DNA from: Robertmurraya kyonggiensis
GTDB taxonomy: Bacteria > Bacillota > Bacilli > Bacillales > Cytobacillaceae
Assembly (NCBI RefSeq): GCF_005116465.1
Contig: NZ_SWBM01000001.1
Location: 1,116,001-1,180,000, forward strand
DNA length: 64,000 nucleotides
Direction: 5' to 3'
Under the pieces are notes generated by a model. That model was not told the DNA's origin. It saw nothing but the letters and a program-made list of their open reading frames with translations, and made no database searches. The position numbers and the translations under genes were made by a program. Positions 38,567 through 46,711 of the stretch are shown here, in pieces. Numbering within the stretch: the stretch's first letter is position 1; each line of letters starts with the position of its first letter.

Positions 38567-38596
38567 AAAGGGTACTGAGTCAAAACGGTACCCTTT
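38567..38596 (+). terminator. Hairpin after the R2lox gene
   Basis: AAAGGGTAC and GTACCCTTT form a perfect nine-base stem around 12 bases. The T run is weak (part of the arm), so termination is probable but not certain. Confidence 0.55.
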
Positions 38597-38729
38597 GCTC
38601 CCAAAACACCCAACTGGGTGTCAATTTTGATTGGTTTTCTACTATTTTCATAGTGCGTAAAACACTTAAGCTGTTTTTAGATTCTAGTTTTATCCATTAA
38701 AGTTCCGCTTTATCGAAAGGGGAGTCCTT

Positions 38730-40100
38730 ATGCTTGAATCCAAACAAGAGGATATACGGATATATGAATCGCCTGAAATAGAACAGCCAAAACTGAAAGA
38801 ATTATGGTCTTATGGACTGGGGAGCTTTGGAGTTTATGCCATATCAACATGGATTGGAGCGTTCTTAACCTATTACTATACGGATAATGTCGGGCTTGCT
38901 GCCGCTACTGTGGGGACGTTAATGCTAGTGGCTAGATTGTTTGACGGGATAACAGATGTTGGAATGGGTTATATCGTAGATCGAACAAAATCAAAATATG
39001 GGAAAGCTCGCCCGTGGTTACTCTGGATTTCTGTTCCTTTTGCAGTTACGACTGTTCTTCTTTTTTCTGTACCCGATATTAGCTACACAGGAAAGCTCGT
39101 TTATGCTTACACGACTTACTTCTTATTCATCATCTTTATTACCATGATTATGATTCCTTATAAAACTTTAATGGGTGTTATGACCCAGCACCAACACAGT
39201 CGCTCCTTAGCTAATATTTATACAGCAATTTTTACAATGGTTGGAAATTTAATCGTGATGACATTAACTCAACCACTAGTCTCAATTATTGGTTGGACAA
39301 ATCTCTCCATCCTTTATGGCGTATTATCCATTATTACATTGTTTGTCACTTTCAGACTTGTTCAAGAAAGGGTTGGACTTCAGGGAGAGATGAGTTTAAC
39401 CGTACCGCTTAAGCAAGGATTAAGTGCATTATTCAAAAACAAGTATTGGTGGATCATCACGAGCTACAGCGTAACATTCAATGCAACAATTGCTCTTACA
39501 CAGGGAGCAGTCTTATATTACTCTCAGTATATTTTGGGAGATATCAATTATTACCCATTGGTGGGGTTAGCGATATCTGCACCAATGTTAATCGGCCTCT
39601 TCTTTGTAGGTCCGCTCGTCAAGCGCTTCGGAAAAAGACAAGTGACAATGGCAGGGTGTCTCTTATTTATGCTCGGAGGAATTATTCGTATGATTGACCC
39701 AACCAATTTAACAACGTTTTTGTTAGGTTCTGCGATCGGAGGCTTTGGTGCTATGCCAGGTCTTGCACTTACAGTGGCAATGGTAAATGATACAGTAGAA
39801 TATGGTGAATGGCAGTTCAAGTTGCGAACAGAAGGCCTTATTAACAGTGCAGCAAGCTTCGGTATCAAGGTAGGATCAGGAATTGGAATGGGCCTAATCG
39901 GCTGGTTACTAGCCTTTGGTGGTTACATCGGAGGAGTAGCTGAGCAAACACCTCTAGCAAATCAAATGATCATGGTATTAAACCTCTATATTCCAGTAGC
40001 TCTTGTGATCATCCAACTAATACTCCTCTATTTCTTTAAAATTGATCGTATATACCCTGTGATTCTGTCAGATCTTCAGAAAAGAAAATCTTTGAAATAG
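38730..40100 (+). CDS. GPH-family sugar/cation symporter (MFS)
   Basis: A 456-residue membrane protein with about 12 hydrophobic segments. The motifs LWSYGLGSFGVYAISTWIGAFLTYYYTDNVGL, LFDGITDVGMGYIVDRTKSKYGKARPWLLW and the late NDTVEYGEWQFKLRTEGLINSAASFGIKVGSGIG define the glycoside-pentoside-hexuronide:cation symporter family (MelB, XynB, UidB). AAGGGGAG precedes the ATG. No glycosidase gene lies beside it, so the substrate is unclear. Confidence 0.87.
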   Translation: MLESKQEDIRIYESPEIEQPKLKELWSYGLGSFGVYAISTWIGAFLTYYYTDNVGLAAATVGTLMLVARLFDGITDVGMGYIVDRTKSKYGKARPWLLWISVPFAVTTVLLFSVPDISYTGKLVYAYTTYFLFIIFITMIMIPYKTLMGVMTQHQHSRSLANIYTAIFTMVGNLIVMTLTQPLVSIIGWTNLSILYGVLSIITLFVTFRLVQERVGLQGEMSLTVPLKQGLSALFKNKYWWIITSYSVTFNATIALTQGAVLYYSQYILGDINYYPLVGLAISAPMLIGLFFVGPLVKRFGKRQVTMAGCLLFMLGGIIRMIDPTNLTTFLLGSAIGGFGAMPGLALTVAMVNDTVEYGEWQFKLRTEGLINSAASFGIKVGSGIGMGLIGWLLAFGGYIGGVAEQTPLANQMIMVLNLYIPVALVIIQLILLYFFKIDRIYPVILSDLQKRKSLK

Positions 40101-40229
40101 GTTCTTCTGACAAAATGATTCGGAAAGGGGGGATTATATCATCGGCTGCCTGGCTTTACCTTTTCTTACCGAAGGCTAGTAGCCAAATTAAGTCTTAACG
40201 AATTTGTTGGGCGTCAAGTTTGATAGTGC

Positions 40230-40267
40230 AAAGACAGGGAGTATGAAGTCGGTGTCCTGTCTTTTGT
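40230..40267 (+). terminator. Terminator after the symporter gene
   Basis: AAAGACAGG pairs with CCTGTCTTT across a 17-base loop and is followed by TGTTG. It lies 130 bases behind the stop. Confidence 0.6.
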
Positions 40268-40360
40268 TGAAGTCTATATTTTTCCATAACTGTGTTCTAA
40301 AGTATACTTCATGAATAAAATGTTAGAAGCAGTACCTCACCCTATAAAAGAGGTGGTCGC

Positions 40361-41065
40361 ATGTTTTCTGTAACAGAAATGCAGAATTTCACCATGTTTT
40401 CGTTCTCACATATCGTGACGTTTCTGTTGTTCCTTCTTGTCTGTTTTGTATTTATCTATTACAGGGCGAAGCTTCAAGCACATAAGGCACTCATCAAATG
40501 GACTTTATTTAGTATTTTAATCGTTTGTGAGGTATTACAGCACACATGGATCATTCTCACAGGGCAATGGGAAGTGAAAGAATTGCCATTGCAGCTCTGT
40601 TCCCTCAGTACCTTTCTAGCCATCTTTCTATTTTTGAAAAAGAATCAAAAGGTGTTCAACTTGTTATATTTCATTGGATTGCTTCCAGCGATTTTAAGCA
40701 TGGTCACACCTGAACTCGAATACCATTTTCCTCATTTTCGTTTCTTTAAATATTTCCTTCATCATTCCGCCATTCCATTATCAGTTTTGTATTTTATTCT
40801 AATCGAAAATTATCGAGTTCCGAAAAAAGCCATTATCCATAGTTTACTCATTTTAAATATCATCGCCGTTCCAATTTATGTATTAAATCAACTGCTCGAC
40901 ACGAACTTCTTCTACTTGGCGAGCCCAACAGATAACGAAACGATCTTATCTTTTTTTGGCAACGGGATTTGGTATTATATCAATCTGGAAATTGCTGCAA
41001 TCGTGGTGTTCTGTATAACCTATTGGCCGATGGCGTGGTTGATAAAAAGGGAGAAGACTTTATAA
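40361..41065 (+). CDS. YwaF-like integral membrane protein (TIGR02206 family)
   Basis: 234 residues with about six or seven hydrophobic segments. The pattern FSFSHIVTFLLFLLVC, EVLQHTWIILTGQWEVKELPLQLCSLSTFLAIFLF and a final membrane segment matches the YwaF/TIGR02206 family of unknown function. AGAGGTGGT precedes the ATG. It is a single gene ending in a terminator shared in position with convergent cdd. Confidence 0.8.
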   Translation: MFSVTEMQNFTMFSFSHIVTFLLFLLVCFVFIYYRAKLQAHKALIKWTLFSILIVCEVLQHTWIILTGQWEVKELPLQLCSLSTFLAIFLFLKKNQKVFNLLYFIGLLPAILSMVTPELEYHFPHFRFFKYFLHHSAIPLSVLYFILIENYRVPKKAIIHSLLILNIIAVPIYVLNQLLDTNFFYLASPTDNETILSFFGNGIWYYINLEIAAIVVFCITYWPMAWLIKREKTL

Positions 41066-41074
41066 ATGAGAAAT

Positions 41075-41110
41075 GGCCAGACCCCAGTGTGGTGGTCTGA
41101 CCCTTTTTTT
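41075..41110. terminator. Terminator between ywaF-like and cdd genes
   Basis: GGCCAGACC pairs with GGTCTGACC (one mismatch) across nine bases, followed by CTTTTTTT on the plus strand. Confidence 0.75.
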
Positions 41111-41112
41111 CG

Positions 41113-41517
41113 TCACATATCAAGTGTTGAGAATGCGTAAGGTACTAATTCTTTTAGAGTTAATTCTAATATTTCTTCCTTCTCATTTGTTAAATAAACG
41201 GGCATTTCTGGTGAACAGAATTCTACCATTACTTGTCTACAAATGCTACAAGGTGAAAGGTAATCCTGAGTAGCACCAGCCACTGCGATTGCTTGGAAAT
41301 CACCTTTTTTGTACCCTTGAGCGATTGCGGTAAAAATCGCTGTTCTCTCGGCACAATTTGTTGCTCCAAATGATACGTTTTCCACGTTCACTCCATTAAT
41401 AACAGTGCCATCTTTCAGTAACAATGCAGCACCAACCGGGAATTTCGAATAAGGAATATAGGCATTTTCCATGATCTTACGAGCACTTTCAACCAATTGT
41501 TCTTTATTCATGTTCAT
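41113..41517 (-). CDS. cdd: Cytidine deaminase
   Basis: A 134-residue small tetrameric-type cytidine deaminase that converts cytidine and deoxycytidine to uridine forms. The zinc site is complete: C-A-E in TNCAERTAI near residue 53 (catalytic Glu) and P-C-x2-C in SPCSICRQVMVEF near residues 86-90. NVENVSFGATNCAERTAI is typical. AAGGGTG lies before the ATG. It is transcribed alone, leftward. The 370-base gap to the LacI gene has only the operator-like palindrome noted at 41823. Confidence 0.95.
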   Translation of the reverse strand: MNMNKEQLVESARKIMENAYIPYSKFPVGAALLLKDGTVINGVNVENVSFGATNCAERTAIFTAIAQGYKKGDFQAIAVAGATQDYLSPCSICRQVMVEFCSPEMPVYLTNEKEEILELTLKELVPYAFSTLDM

Positions 41518-41822
41518 TCACCCTTTCAAAATATGTATAAATACAAGAATGTCAACGCTTTATTAGTAGGAGTTCTACTATAATACTTTTATGATTTTTT
41601 TGTCAATGAAATATTTTGAAACTTTTACTAAGGTTAAAACTGTCAATCAAATATATGGACCGGCTACTTAAATAATGCATGTCTTTTTACTATGATATTA
41701 TTACACTTATACTCAGATACCATGTAGCTTATACACACGTTTTGCGTTCAGGACGTCTCAATAAGTTTTTTCATAAGAAAATAGGTTGAAAAGTGAATTT
41801 CCTATTATGCTTTAGTTACAAA

Positions 41823-41836
41823 TTGAAAACTTTCAA
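41823..41836. promoter_or_regulatory. Possible autoregulatory operator upstream of the LacI gene
   Basis: A perfect palindrome TTGAAAACTTTCAA lies 52 bases before the lacI-like start. It keeps the GAAA/TTTC half-sites of the operators at 43133 and 43253 but has AC in place of the central CG. Confidence 0.35.
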
Positions 41837-41888
41837 AATTTAATATAAATTAAAGCTATAGATACGTTTTATGCGGAGGTTATTGTAG

Positions 41889-42899
41889 ATGGCAACGATG
41901 AAGGACATTTCAAAAAAAGCTAATGTTTCTCTCTCAACAGTGTCGGCTGTTATAAATCAATCAGCATATGTTAGTCCAGAACTTACGAAACGAGTAACCG
42001 ATGCAATCAAAGAACTAAATTACAGACCTAATGCAGTTGCACGAAGTTTGAAGAAAAAGAGTACCGAGACGATAGGGGTAATCGTGACAGATATTCTCAA
42101 TCCATTTTATCCACCAATGATTAAAGGGATTGAAGACGTGGCATTCGATCATAATTTCAATGTCATTCTATGCAATACATCAAATGAACATAATCGAATT
42201 TCAACTTATTTAGAACTTATGCTAGAAAAACAAGTTGATGGCCTCCTATTAGCAAATATTGCAACGTCGGCGGACTTAAACGAAATTGAAAAAACAGGGT
42301 TAAAATATGTATTAATTAATCGCAAACCTCCATTTTATGATAAAAATTTTGTTGGCATAAATAATACACTCAGTTCCGAACTAGCTGTTAATCATTTAGT
42401 GAGACAGGGGTACAAACGAATTGCATTTTTTGGTGGCGACCTAAAAATAAACACGGCAAGGGAAAGAAGATCGGGATTTATCAGTTGTATGATGGAACAT
42501 GGTCTAGACGTTGATCCAAAGCTTGTGTTTGAAGGGGAATACTCTTTGGACTCTGGATATAATAATGTCAAAAAAATGTTGATGGAAGTGGAGCAGTTAC
42601 CAGAAGCAATTTGTACCGTGAGTGATGTCGTAGCTTTCGGAGTTATTAAGGGACTTAGAGATGCCGGCATTCGCGTTCCAGATGATATAGCTGTTATGGG
42701 AAACGATAATAGTGCTTTTTCTGAACATTTTCTTGTTCCGTTATCTAGCGTGGATCATTCTTCTTATGAAATGGGCAAGCTGTCGATGGAGTTACTTTTA
42801 CAGGTCATTAAGGAAAAAGAGGCCATGGCTGACAGACAGATTATCCTTACTCCATCATTAGTCGTGCGTGAAAGTTGCGGTGTTAATAGGAATACCTAG
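41889..42899 (+). CDS. LacI-family regulator of the beta-keto acid gene cluster
   Basis: 336 residues. The N-terminal helix-turn-helix and hinge (MKDISKKANVSLSTVSAVINQSAYVSPELTKRVTDAIKELNYRPNAVARSLKKK) are canonical, and the effector domain follows with VAFGVIKGLRDAGIRVPDDIAVMGNDNSAFSEHFLVPLSSV near residue 250. GGAGG precedes the ATG. It has its own terminator. The 400-base gap behind it holds palindromes of the LacI type in front of the BKACE gene, its likely target. The inducer is presumably the pathway substrate or an intermediate. Confidence 0.88.
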   Translation: MATMKDISKKANVSLSTVSAVINQSAYVSPELTKRVTDAIKELNYRPNAVARSLKKKSTETIGVIVTDILNPFYPPMIKGIEDVAFDHNFNVILCNTSNEHNRISTYLELMLEKQVDGLLLANIATSADLNEIEKTGLKYVLINRKPPFYDKNFVGINNTLSSELAVNHLVRQGYKRIAFFGGDLKINTARERRSGFISCMMEHGLDVDPKLVFEGEYSLDSGYNNVKKMLMEVEQLPEAICTVSDVVAFGVIKGLRDAGIRVPDDIAVMGNDNSAFSEHFLVPLSSVDHSSYEMGKLSMELLLQVIKEKEAMADRQIILTPSLVVRESCGVNRNT

Positions 42900-42923
42900 G
42901 TTTTGTAAGGGTAAGAAAGATGG

Positions 42924-42969
42924 TTTCATAGAAGAATTAATTCATCTATGAAATTGTCTTTTTTTTTGT
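42924..42969 (+). terminator. Terminator of the LacI gene
   Basis: TTTCATAGAAGAATT and AATTCATCTATGAAA form a near-perfect stem and are followed by TTGTCTTTTTTTTTG. Confidence 0.8.
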
Positions 42970-43089
42970 TCATTGAATAATTCTCAAAGATAGATAGAAT
43001 TCCGCTTTTTATTCCCGTTGTACATCTGTAAGTGGGATTCACTGATCTTTTTCTTATTGTTCAAATTTTATTTTTTTGAAAATATTCTG

Positions 43090-43118
43090 TTGATTTTAAA
43101 AACGTTTACATTTATACT
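43090..43118 (+). promoter_or_regulatory. Predicted SigA promoter of the BKACE gene
   Basis: TTGATT at 43090-43095, 17 bases, TATACT at 43113-43118. An AAACGTTT core (43100-43107) lies within the spacer, and the first full operator begins 15 bases after the -10 box. Confidence 0.5.
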
Positions 43119-43132
43119 AATAATCAAATCAA

Positions 43133-43144
43133 CGAAACGTTTCG
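43133..43144. promoter_or_regulatory. LacI-type operator O1, CGAAACGTTTCG
   Basis: A perfect 12-bp palindrome covering the predicted transcription start. The same 12 bases recur at 43253-43264, with centres exactly 120 bases apart. The central CG and GAAA half-sites are typical of LacI-family operators. The regulator gene lies just upstream. Confidence 0.7.
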
Positions 43145-43252
43145 CTAATAAAGTAAAAGTGGTGTGTTTCCTATTCACGAACATCATCAATAATGCAATG
43201 TAAATAGCTAAAACTCTATACATATTCAACTGAGTAGTATTTCAGTTGTTAC

Positions 43253-43264
43253 CGAAACGTTTCG
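43253..43264. promoter_or_regulatory. LacI-type operator O2, CGAAACGTTTCG
   Basis: The second perfect copy, 34 bases upstream of the BKACE start codon and within the predicted leader. It could act as roadblock or allow looping with O1. Confidence 0.7.
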
Positions 43265-43298
43265 TTAGAAGTTCTATATTTCAAAGGGGGAATCAATC

Positions 43299-44159
43299 AT
43301 GGAAAAGTTAATCATTACTGTTGCACCTACTGGATCACAGACAACACGTGAGCATACTCCTTATCTACCACTTACTCCGAAAGAAATTGCAGACTCCGTT
43401 TACGAAGCATGGAAAGCTGGCGCGTCCATCGCTCACATTCATGTTAAAGATGTAAGCGGTAACAATACACTTGACCTGAATACGAATAGAGAAGTTGTTG
43501 AACGTATCCAGGACAAATGTGATATCATTATCAACTTAACTACAGCGGGTGGAATTTTCATGAACGATGAAGATCGAATTCGTGTATGTGAATTAAAAAC
43601 CGAGATGGCTACTTTTGATGCTGGAACCATGAACTTTGGTTCAGACGTATTCCATAACACACCGATCTTCCTAGAAAAATTGGCTAGTAAAATGCAAGAA
43701 TATTACATAAAGCCTGAAATTGAAGTATTCGATGTTGGGATGATTGATAACACAAAACGAATCATCAGGAAAGGTCTTATTGATCCTCCGTTTCATTTCC
43801 AATTCGTGTTAGGTATACACGGTGGAATGGCGGCAACTCCAAAAAATCTCATGTTCTTAGCTGACAACTTACCTGAAGGTTCAACATGGTCTGCAATTGG
43901 AGCAAGCAAAGAGCAATTAACGATTAATACGATGAGTATTTTACTAGGAGGCCATGTTCGAGTTGGGATGGAGGACAGTGTATACTTTCGCAGAGGAGAA
44001 TTGGCCAAGACAAATGCTCAATTTGTAGATAGAATCGTAGATTTATCAACAACGTTAGGAAGAGATATTGCTACGCCAAACGAAGCCAGGAAAATATTAG
44101 GACTGGATAAACTAAGAAAATTACGTGACCTAAAAAACGAGTCTGGTGTGGTTAAATAA
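43299..44159 (+). CDS. Beta-keto acid cleavage enzyme (BKACE, DUF849)
   Basis: A 286-residue zinc TIM-barrel enzyme of the BKACE family. Characterised members (such as Kce, 3-keto-5-aminohexanoate cleavage enzyme) react a beta-keto acid with acetyl-CoA to give acetoacetate and a new acyl-CoA. The zinc His pair is at His46 and His48 (AHIHVKD), with a late Glu225 in GHVRVGMED; NLTTAGG and LGIHGGMAATPKN are further family motifs. AAAGGGGG precedes the ATG. A thiolase and an acetoacetate CoA-transferase lie in the same region, as expected if acetoacetate is produced. The actual keto acid is unknown. Confidence 0.88.
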   Translation: MEKLIITVAPTGSQTTREHTPYLPLTPKEIADSVYEAWKAGASIAHIHVKDVSGNNTLDLNTNREVVERIQDKCDIIINLTTAGGIFMNDEDRIRVCELKTEMATFDAGTMNFGSDVFHNTPIFLEKLASKMQEYYIKPEIEVFDVGMIDNTKRIIRKGLIDPPFHFQFVLGIHGGMAATPKNLMFLADNLPEGSTWSAIGASKEQLTINTMSILLGGHVRVGMEDSVYFRRGELAKTNAQFVDRIVDLSTTLGRDIATPNEARKILGLDKLRKLRDLKNESGVVK

Positions 44160-44232
44160 GGCTCTTTTCGCGAAGATTGTTGCTTTAAGATAATAATTAA
44201 TTAATTAAAACAGTAAAAGCGCGAAAAGTGCC
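44160..44232. repeat. Long inverted repeat with 47-base loop behind the BKACE gene
   Basis: GGCTCTTTTCGCG at 44160-44172 and CGCGAAAAGTGCC at 44220-44232 are 13-base arms with one mismatch. The loop contains TTAATTAATTAA and no T run follows, so it does not look like a terminator. It may be a copy of a dispersed palindromic element or an mRNA-stabilising structure. Confidence 0.5.
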
Positions 44233-44271
44233 GTGCAAAAATAATATGAAGCACTGAACTCTGTAGGAAGT

Positions 44272-44297
44272 GTAAATGTCGGCTTTTGGACATTTAC
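44272..44297. other. Perfect hairpin in the BKACE - reductase gap
   Basis: GTAAATGTC and GACATTTAC form a perfect nine-base stem around eight bases. No T run follows on either strand. The rest of this 438-base gap holds the cre site and no open frame. Confidence 0.5.
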
Positions 44298-44482
44298 GAA
44301 AAAAACAACAATCAAAACGAAAACAGCGTTAAATAATCAAAGAGGAGAAAAATCTACCTTACACGTTAACTCAGCAGCCATAATACTTGTTGATTCTAAT
44401 GGCATCACTCGCCAAGGAAACCGAACTATATTTTGGCTGCGGGTATAGATGAAAAAATAATGATTGATAATTAGACACTTCA

Positions 44483-44499
44483 TTGTAAGCGATTACAAA
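44483..44499 (+). promoter_or_regulatory. cre site upstream of the ketopantoate-reductase-like gene
   Basis: TTGTAAGCGATTACAAA matches WTGNAANCGNWNNCAWW at every position and is nearly palindromic. It lies about 100 bases before the reductase start and points to glucose repression of the downstream pathway genes. Confidence 0.75.
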
Positions 44500-44597
44500 T
44501 AGAACAGGAAATCCTTCGAAAACAGATTTTTACCACATAACATAGGGAAATATTTCATGTACACACCATTCACATTTCAACGAGGAGGAAAAGAAAC

Positions 44598-45623
44598 ATG
44601 AGAGTCGCAATAATGGGTTCTGGTTCTTTAGGTACAATCATAGGGGCTTTGATTACAGCAGGTGGACAACAAGTAGACCTAATTGATATTAATAAGGAAC
44701 ATGTTGATGCATTAAATCATTCCGGAGCAAAAATTACAGGTTTTATGGATCTAACTGTACCTGTAAAAGCATTATTACCTGATGAAATGACTGACACGTA
44801 CGATTTGGTCTTTTTACTAACCAAGCAAGTATACAATCAAGTATCACTTGATCAACTACGTCCTCATCTTTCGCCTGAAAGTATCGTTTGCACACTGCAA
44901 AACGGAGTACCTGAGGATTCCGTAGCTTCCATAATCGGACGTGAAAGAACGCTCGGTGGAGTAGTAGGATTTGGGGCAGCATGGATAGGGCCGGGTGTTT
45001 CAGAACTAGCTACTGAAGAGCACACACTCAAAAGCTATGCGTTCGACATTGGGGAGTTAGATGGAGCGATGACTCCTCGACTTGAGGAAGTAAGAAAGAT
45101 TTTGGATTTAGTTGGGCATTGCCATGTTTCCGATAATATCATGGGGATCAAATGGGCAAAACTTTTAATGAATGCAACTTTTAGTGGCATGTCAGCAGCA
45201 CTTGGATGTCGATTTGGCGACGTGTTAGCAAACGAAACGGCCATGTATAGCTTAGCACATATCGCCAATGAAACAATCAAAGTGGCACATGCACATGGAA
45301 TTAAATTAGAAGAGATGCAAGGAAAAGATATGGAATTTTTAGAACTCCAAGACGAACATGATGTTCCAAATAAAATGGACTTTTACCGTGAAGTCTGGAC
45401 ACCCCATAGCCAAACTAAAGCAAGTATGCTACAAGATTTAGAGAAAAATAGAAAGTCAGAAATTGACTATATTAACGGCTTTGTTTGTAAAAAGGGGGAG
45501 GAAGTTGGAATCAAAACTCCTTTTAACAACCTTGTAGTTAAACTAGTGAAAGAAGCTGAGCAAAAGGGGGTTCCTCCAGAGTTCTCACATAATATTAAAC
45601 ACTTTGAGGAAGCTCCAAAATAA
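44598..45623 (+). CDS. Ketopantoate reductase family (ApbA/PanE-like) dehydrogenase
   Basis: A 341-residue NAD(P)-binding protein: GSGSLGTIIGALITAGGQQVDLIDIN at the N-terminus, LTKQVYN and TLQNGVPED in the first domain, the catalytic-Lys region GIKWAKLLMNATFSGMSAALGCRFG near residue 185, and a C-terminal helical domain (PHSQTKASMLQDLEKNRKSEIDYINGFVCKKGEEVGIKTPFNNLV). It belongs to the family of ketopantoate reductase, but its place in a catabolic operon suggests another 2- or 3-oxo acid. GAGGAGG precedes the ATG. A cre site lies upstream, and the hydroxyacyl-CoA-dehydrogenase-like gene follows after 73 bases. Confidence 0.8.
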   Translation: MRVAIMGSGSLGTIIGALITAGGQQVDLIDINKEHVDALNHSGAKITGFMDLTVPVKALLPDEMTDTYDLVFLLTKQVYNQVSLDQLRPHLSPESIVCTLQNGVPEDSVASIIGRERTLGGVVGFGAAWIGPGVSELATEEHTLKSYAFDIGELDGAMTPRLEEVRKILDLVGHCHVSDNIMGIKWAKLLMNATFSGMSAALGCRFGDVLANETAMYSLAHIANETIKVAHAHGIKLEEMQGKDMEFLELQDEHDVPNKMDFYREVWTPHSQTKASMLQDLEKNRKSEIDYINGFVCKKGEEVGIKTPFNNLVVKLVKEAEQKGVPPEFSHNIKHFEEAPK

Positions 45624-45696
45624 AAGAACCAATTTCTAATTGTTTTTCGTTGTTGTTGATTCGTGTGAAAAATAATATAGAAAGTAGAGAACGAGT

Positions 45697-46650
45697 ATGA
45701 TAAAAAAAATTGCTGTTTTAGGCGCAGGTACAATGGGACATGGAATTGCAGAAACATTTGCCATGTATGGGTATGATGTGAATCTGTATGATGTGGACGA
45801 AAATAAATTAATATCAGCTAAGAAGGAAATAGCTGAGGAATTAAGATTAATGTCTGAAGAAAGCTTTATTGAAGCTGAGTCAATCGAATCAACCCTCGAA
45901 AGGATTCATCTTTTTACAGATTTAAAGGCAACCGTCAAGGACCGAGACTATGTCATTGAGGCGGTACCTGAAATTTTGGAACTTAAGCAAAACCTTTATA
46001 AAAAATTGGATGAATATTGTTCCCCTCATACGATTTTGGCGAGTAATACATCTAGTCTCAGTTTAACGAGTATGATGGAGTTTATCAGTGAAAATCGAAA
46101 AGAAAGAATGATCGTCAACCATTGGTATAACCCAGCACATTTGATGCCGCTTGTAGAGCTATCTTACTTCGGAAATATGCCAGAGGATATTTTTCAAGAA
46201 GTTGAAGAATTATATCAATCTATTAAAAAGCAAACCGTTCGCGTTTTAAAAGATATACCAGGGCTTATCGCTAACAGAATTCAGCAAGGTATTGCACGGG
46301 AGGTTTTCTCACTGATCGAAATGGGGGCAGCAACCTCAGACGATATTGATAAGGCACTTAAGTTTGGGCCCGCTTTCCGTTATGCAACTACGGGGCAATT
46401 AAAAATTGCAGACTTAGGTGGGCTAGATATATGGTGTACGGTCGGTGATAACTTATTAAAGGTGATGGATCATTCGGAGCAAGCAAACGCAATGCTTCGA
46501 CAAAAGGTATCAGAAGGAAAATTAGGGCTAAAAACGGGTGAAGGATTTTACGAATATAAAACGGACGAAGCCAATTCAATTAAGGAAACGTTTGCGAAAA
46601 AGCTCATCCATCAACTGAAAGCGTCTGAATACTACATAGACAAAAGTTGA
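45697..46650 (+). CDS. 3-hydroxyacyl-CoA-dehydrogenase-like (beta-hydroxy acid/carnitine dehydrogenase-like) enzyme
   Basis: A 317-residue stand-alone NAD enzyme of the 3-hydroxyacyl-CoA dehydrogenase fold. It has IKKIAVLGAGTMGHGIAETFAMYGYDVNLYDVD at the N-terminus, VIEAVPE and ILASNTSSLSLT, the catalytic His in IVNHWYNPAHLMPLVE near residue 146, and the C-terminal GLIANRIQQGIAREVFSLIEMGAATSDDIDKAL. HWYNPAHLMPLVE is closer to the L-carnitine/L-gulonate-dehydrogenase-type pattern than to the usual HFFNP, suggesting a free beta-hydroxy acid as substrate. Its product would be the beta-keto acid used by BKACE. That assignment is inference. Confidence 0.78.
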   Translation: MIKKIAVLGAGTMGHGIAETFAMYGYDVNLYDVDENKLISAKKEIAEELRLMSEESFIEAESIESTLERIHLFTDLKATVKDRDYVIEAVPEILELKQNLYKKLDEYCSPHTILASNTSSLSLTSMMEFISENRKERMIVNHWYNPAHLMPLVELSYFGNMPEDIFQEVEELYQSIKKQTVRVLKDIPGLIANRIQQGIAREVFSLIEMGAATSDDIDKALKFGPAFRYATTGQLKIADLGGLDIWCTVGDNLLKVMDHSEQANAMLRQKVSEGKLGLKTGEGFYEYKTDEANSIKETFAKKLIHQLKASEYYIDKS

Positions 46651-46711
46651 GGCTCTAACTTAAAAGTAATATGAAAAGTTTCATCTAAAAATCATAGTGA
46701 GGAGTGTTTAT

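Noticed and set aside
41631-41660. Further copy of the 7.2 kb repeat (ACTGTCAATCAAA)
   Set aside because: Only one 11-12 base block matches and no second unit appears 52 bases away.
44598-45623. Pantothenate biosynthesis gene panE
   Set aside because: The family is right, but the gene lies in a catabolic region downstream of a cre site with no pan genes, so the biosynthetic name is not justified.
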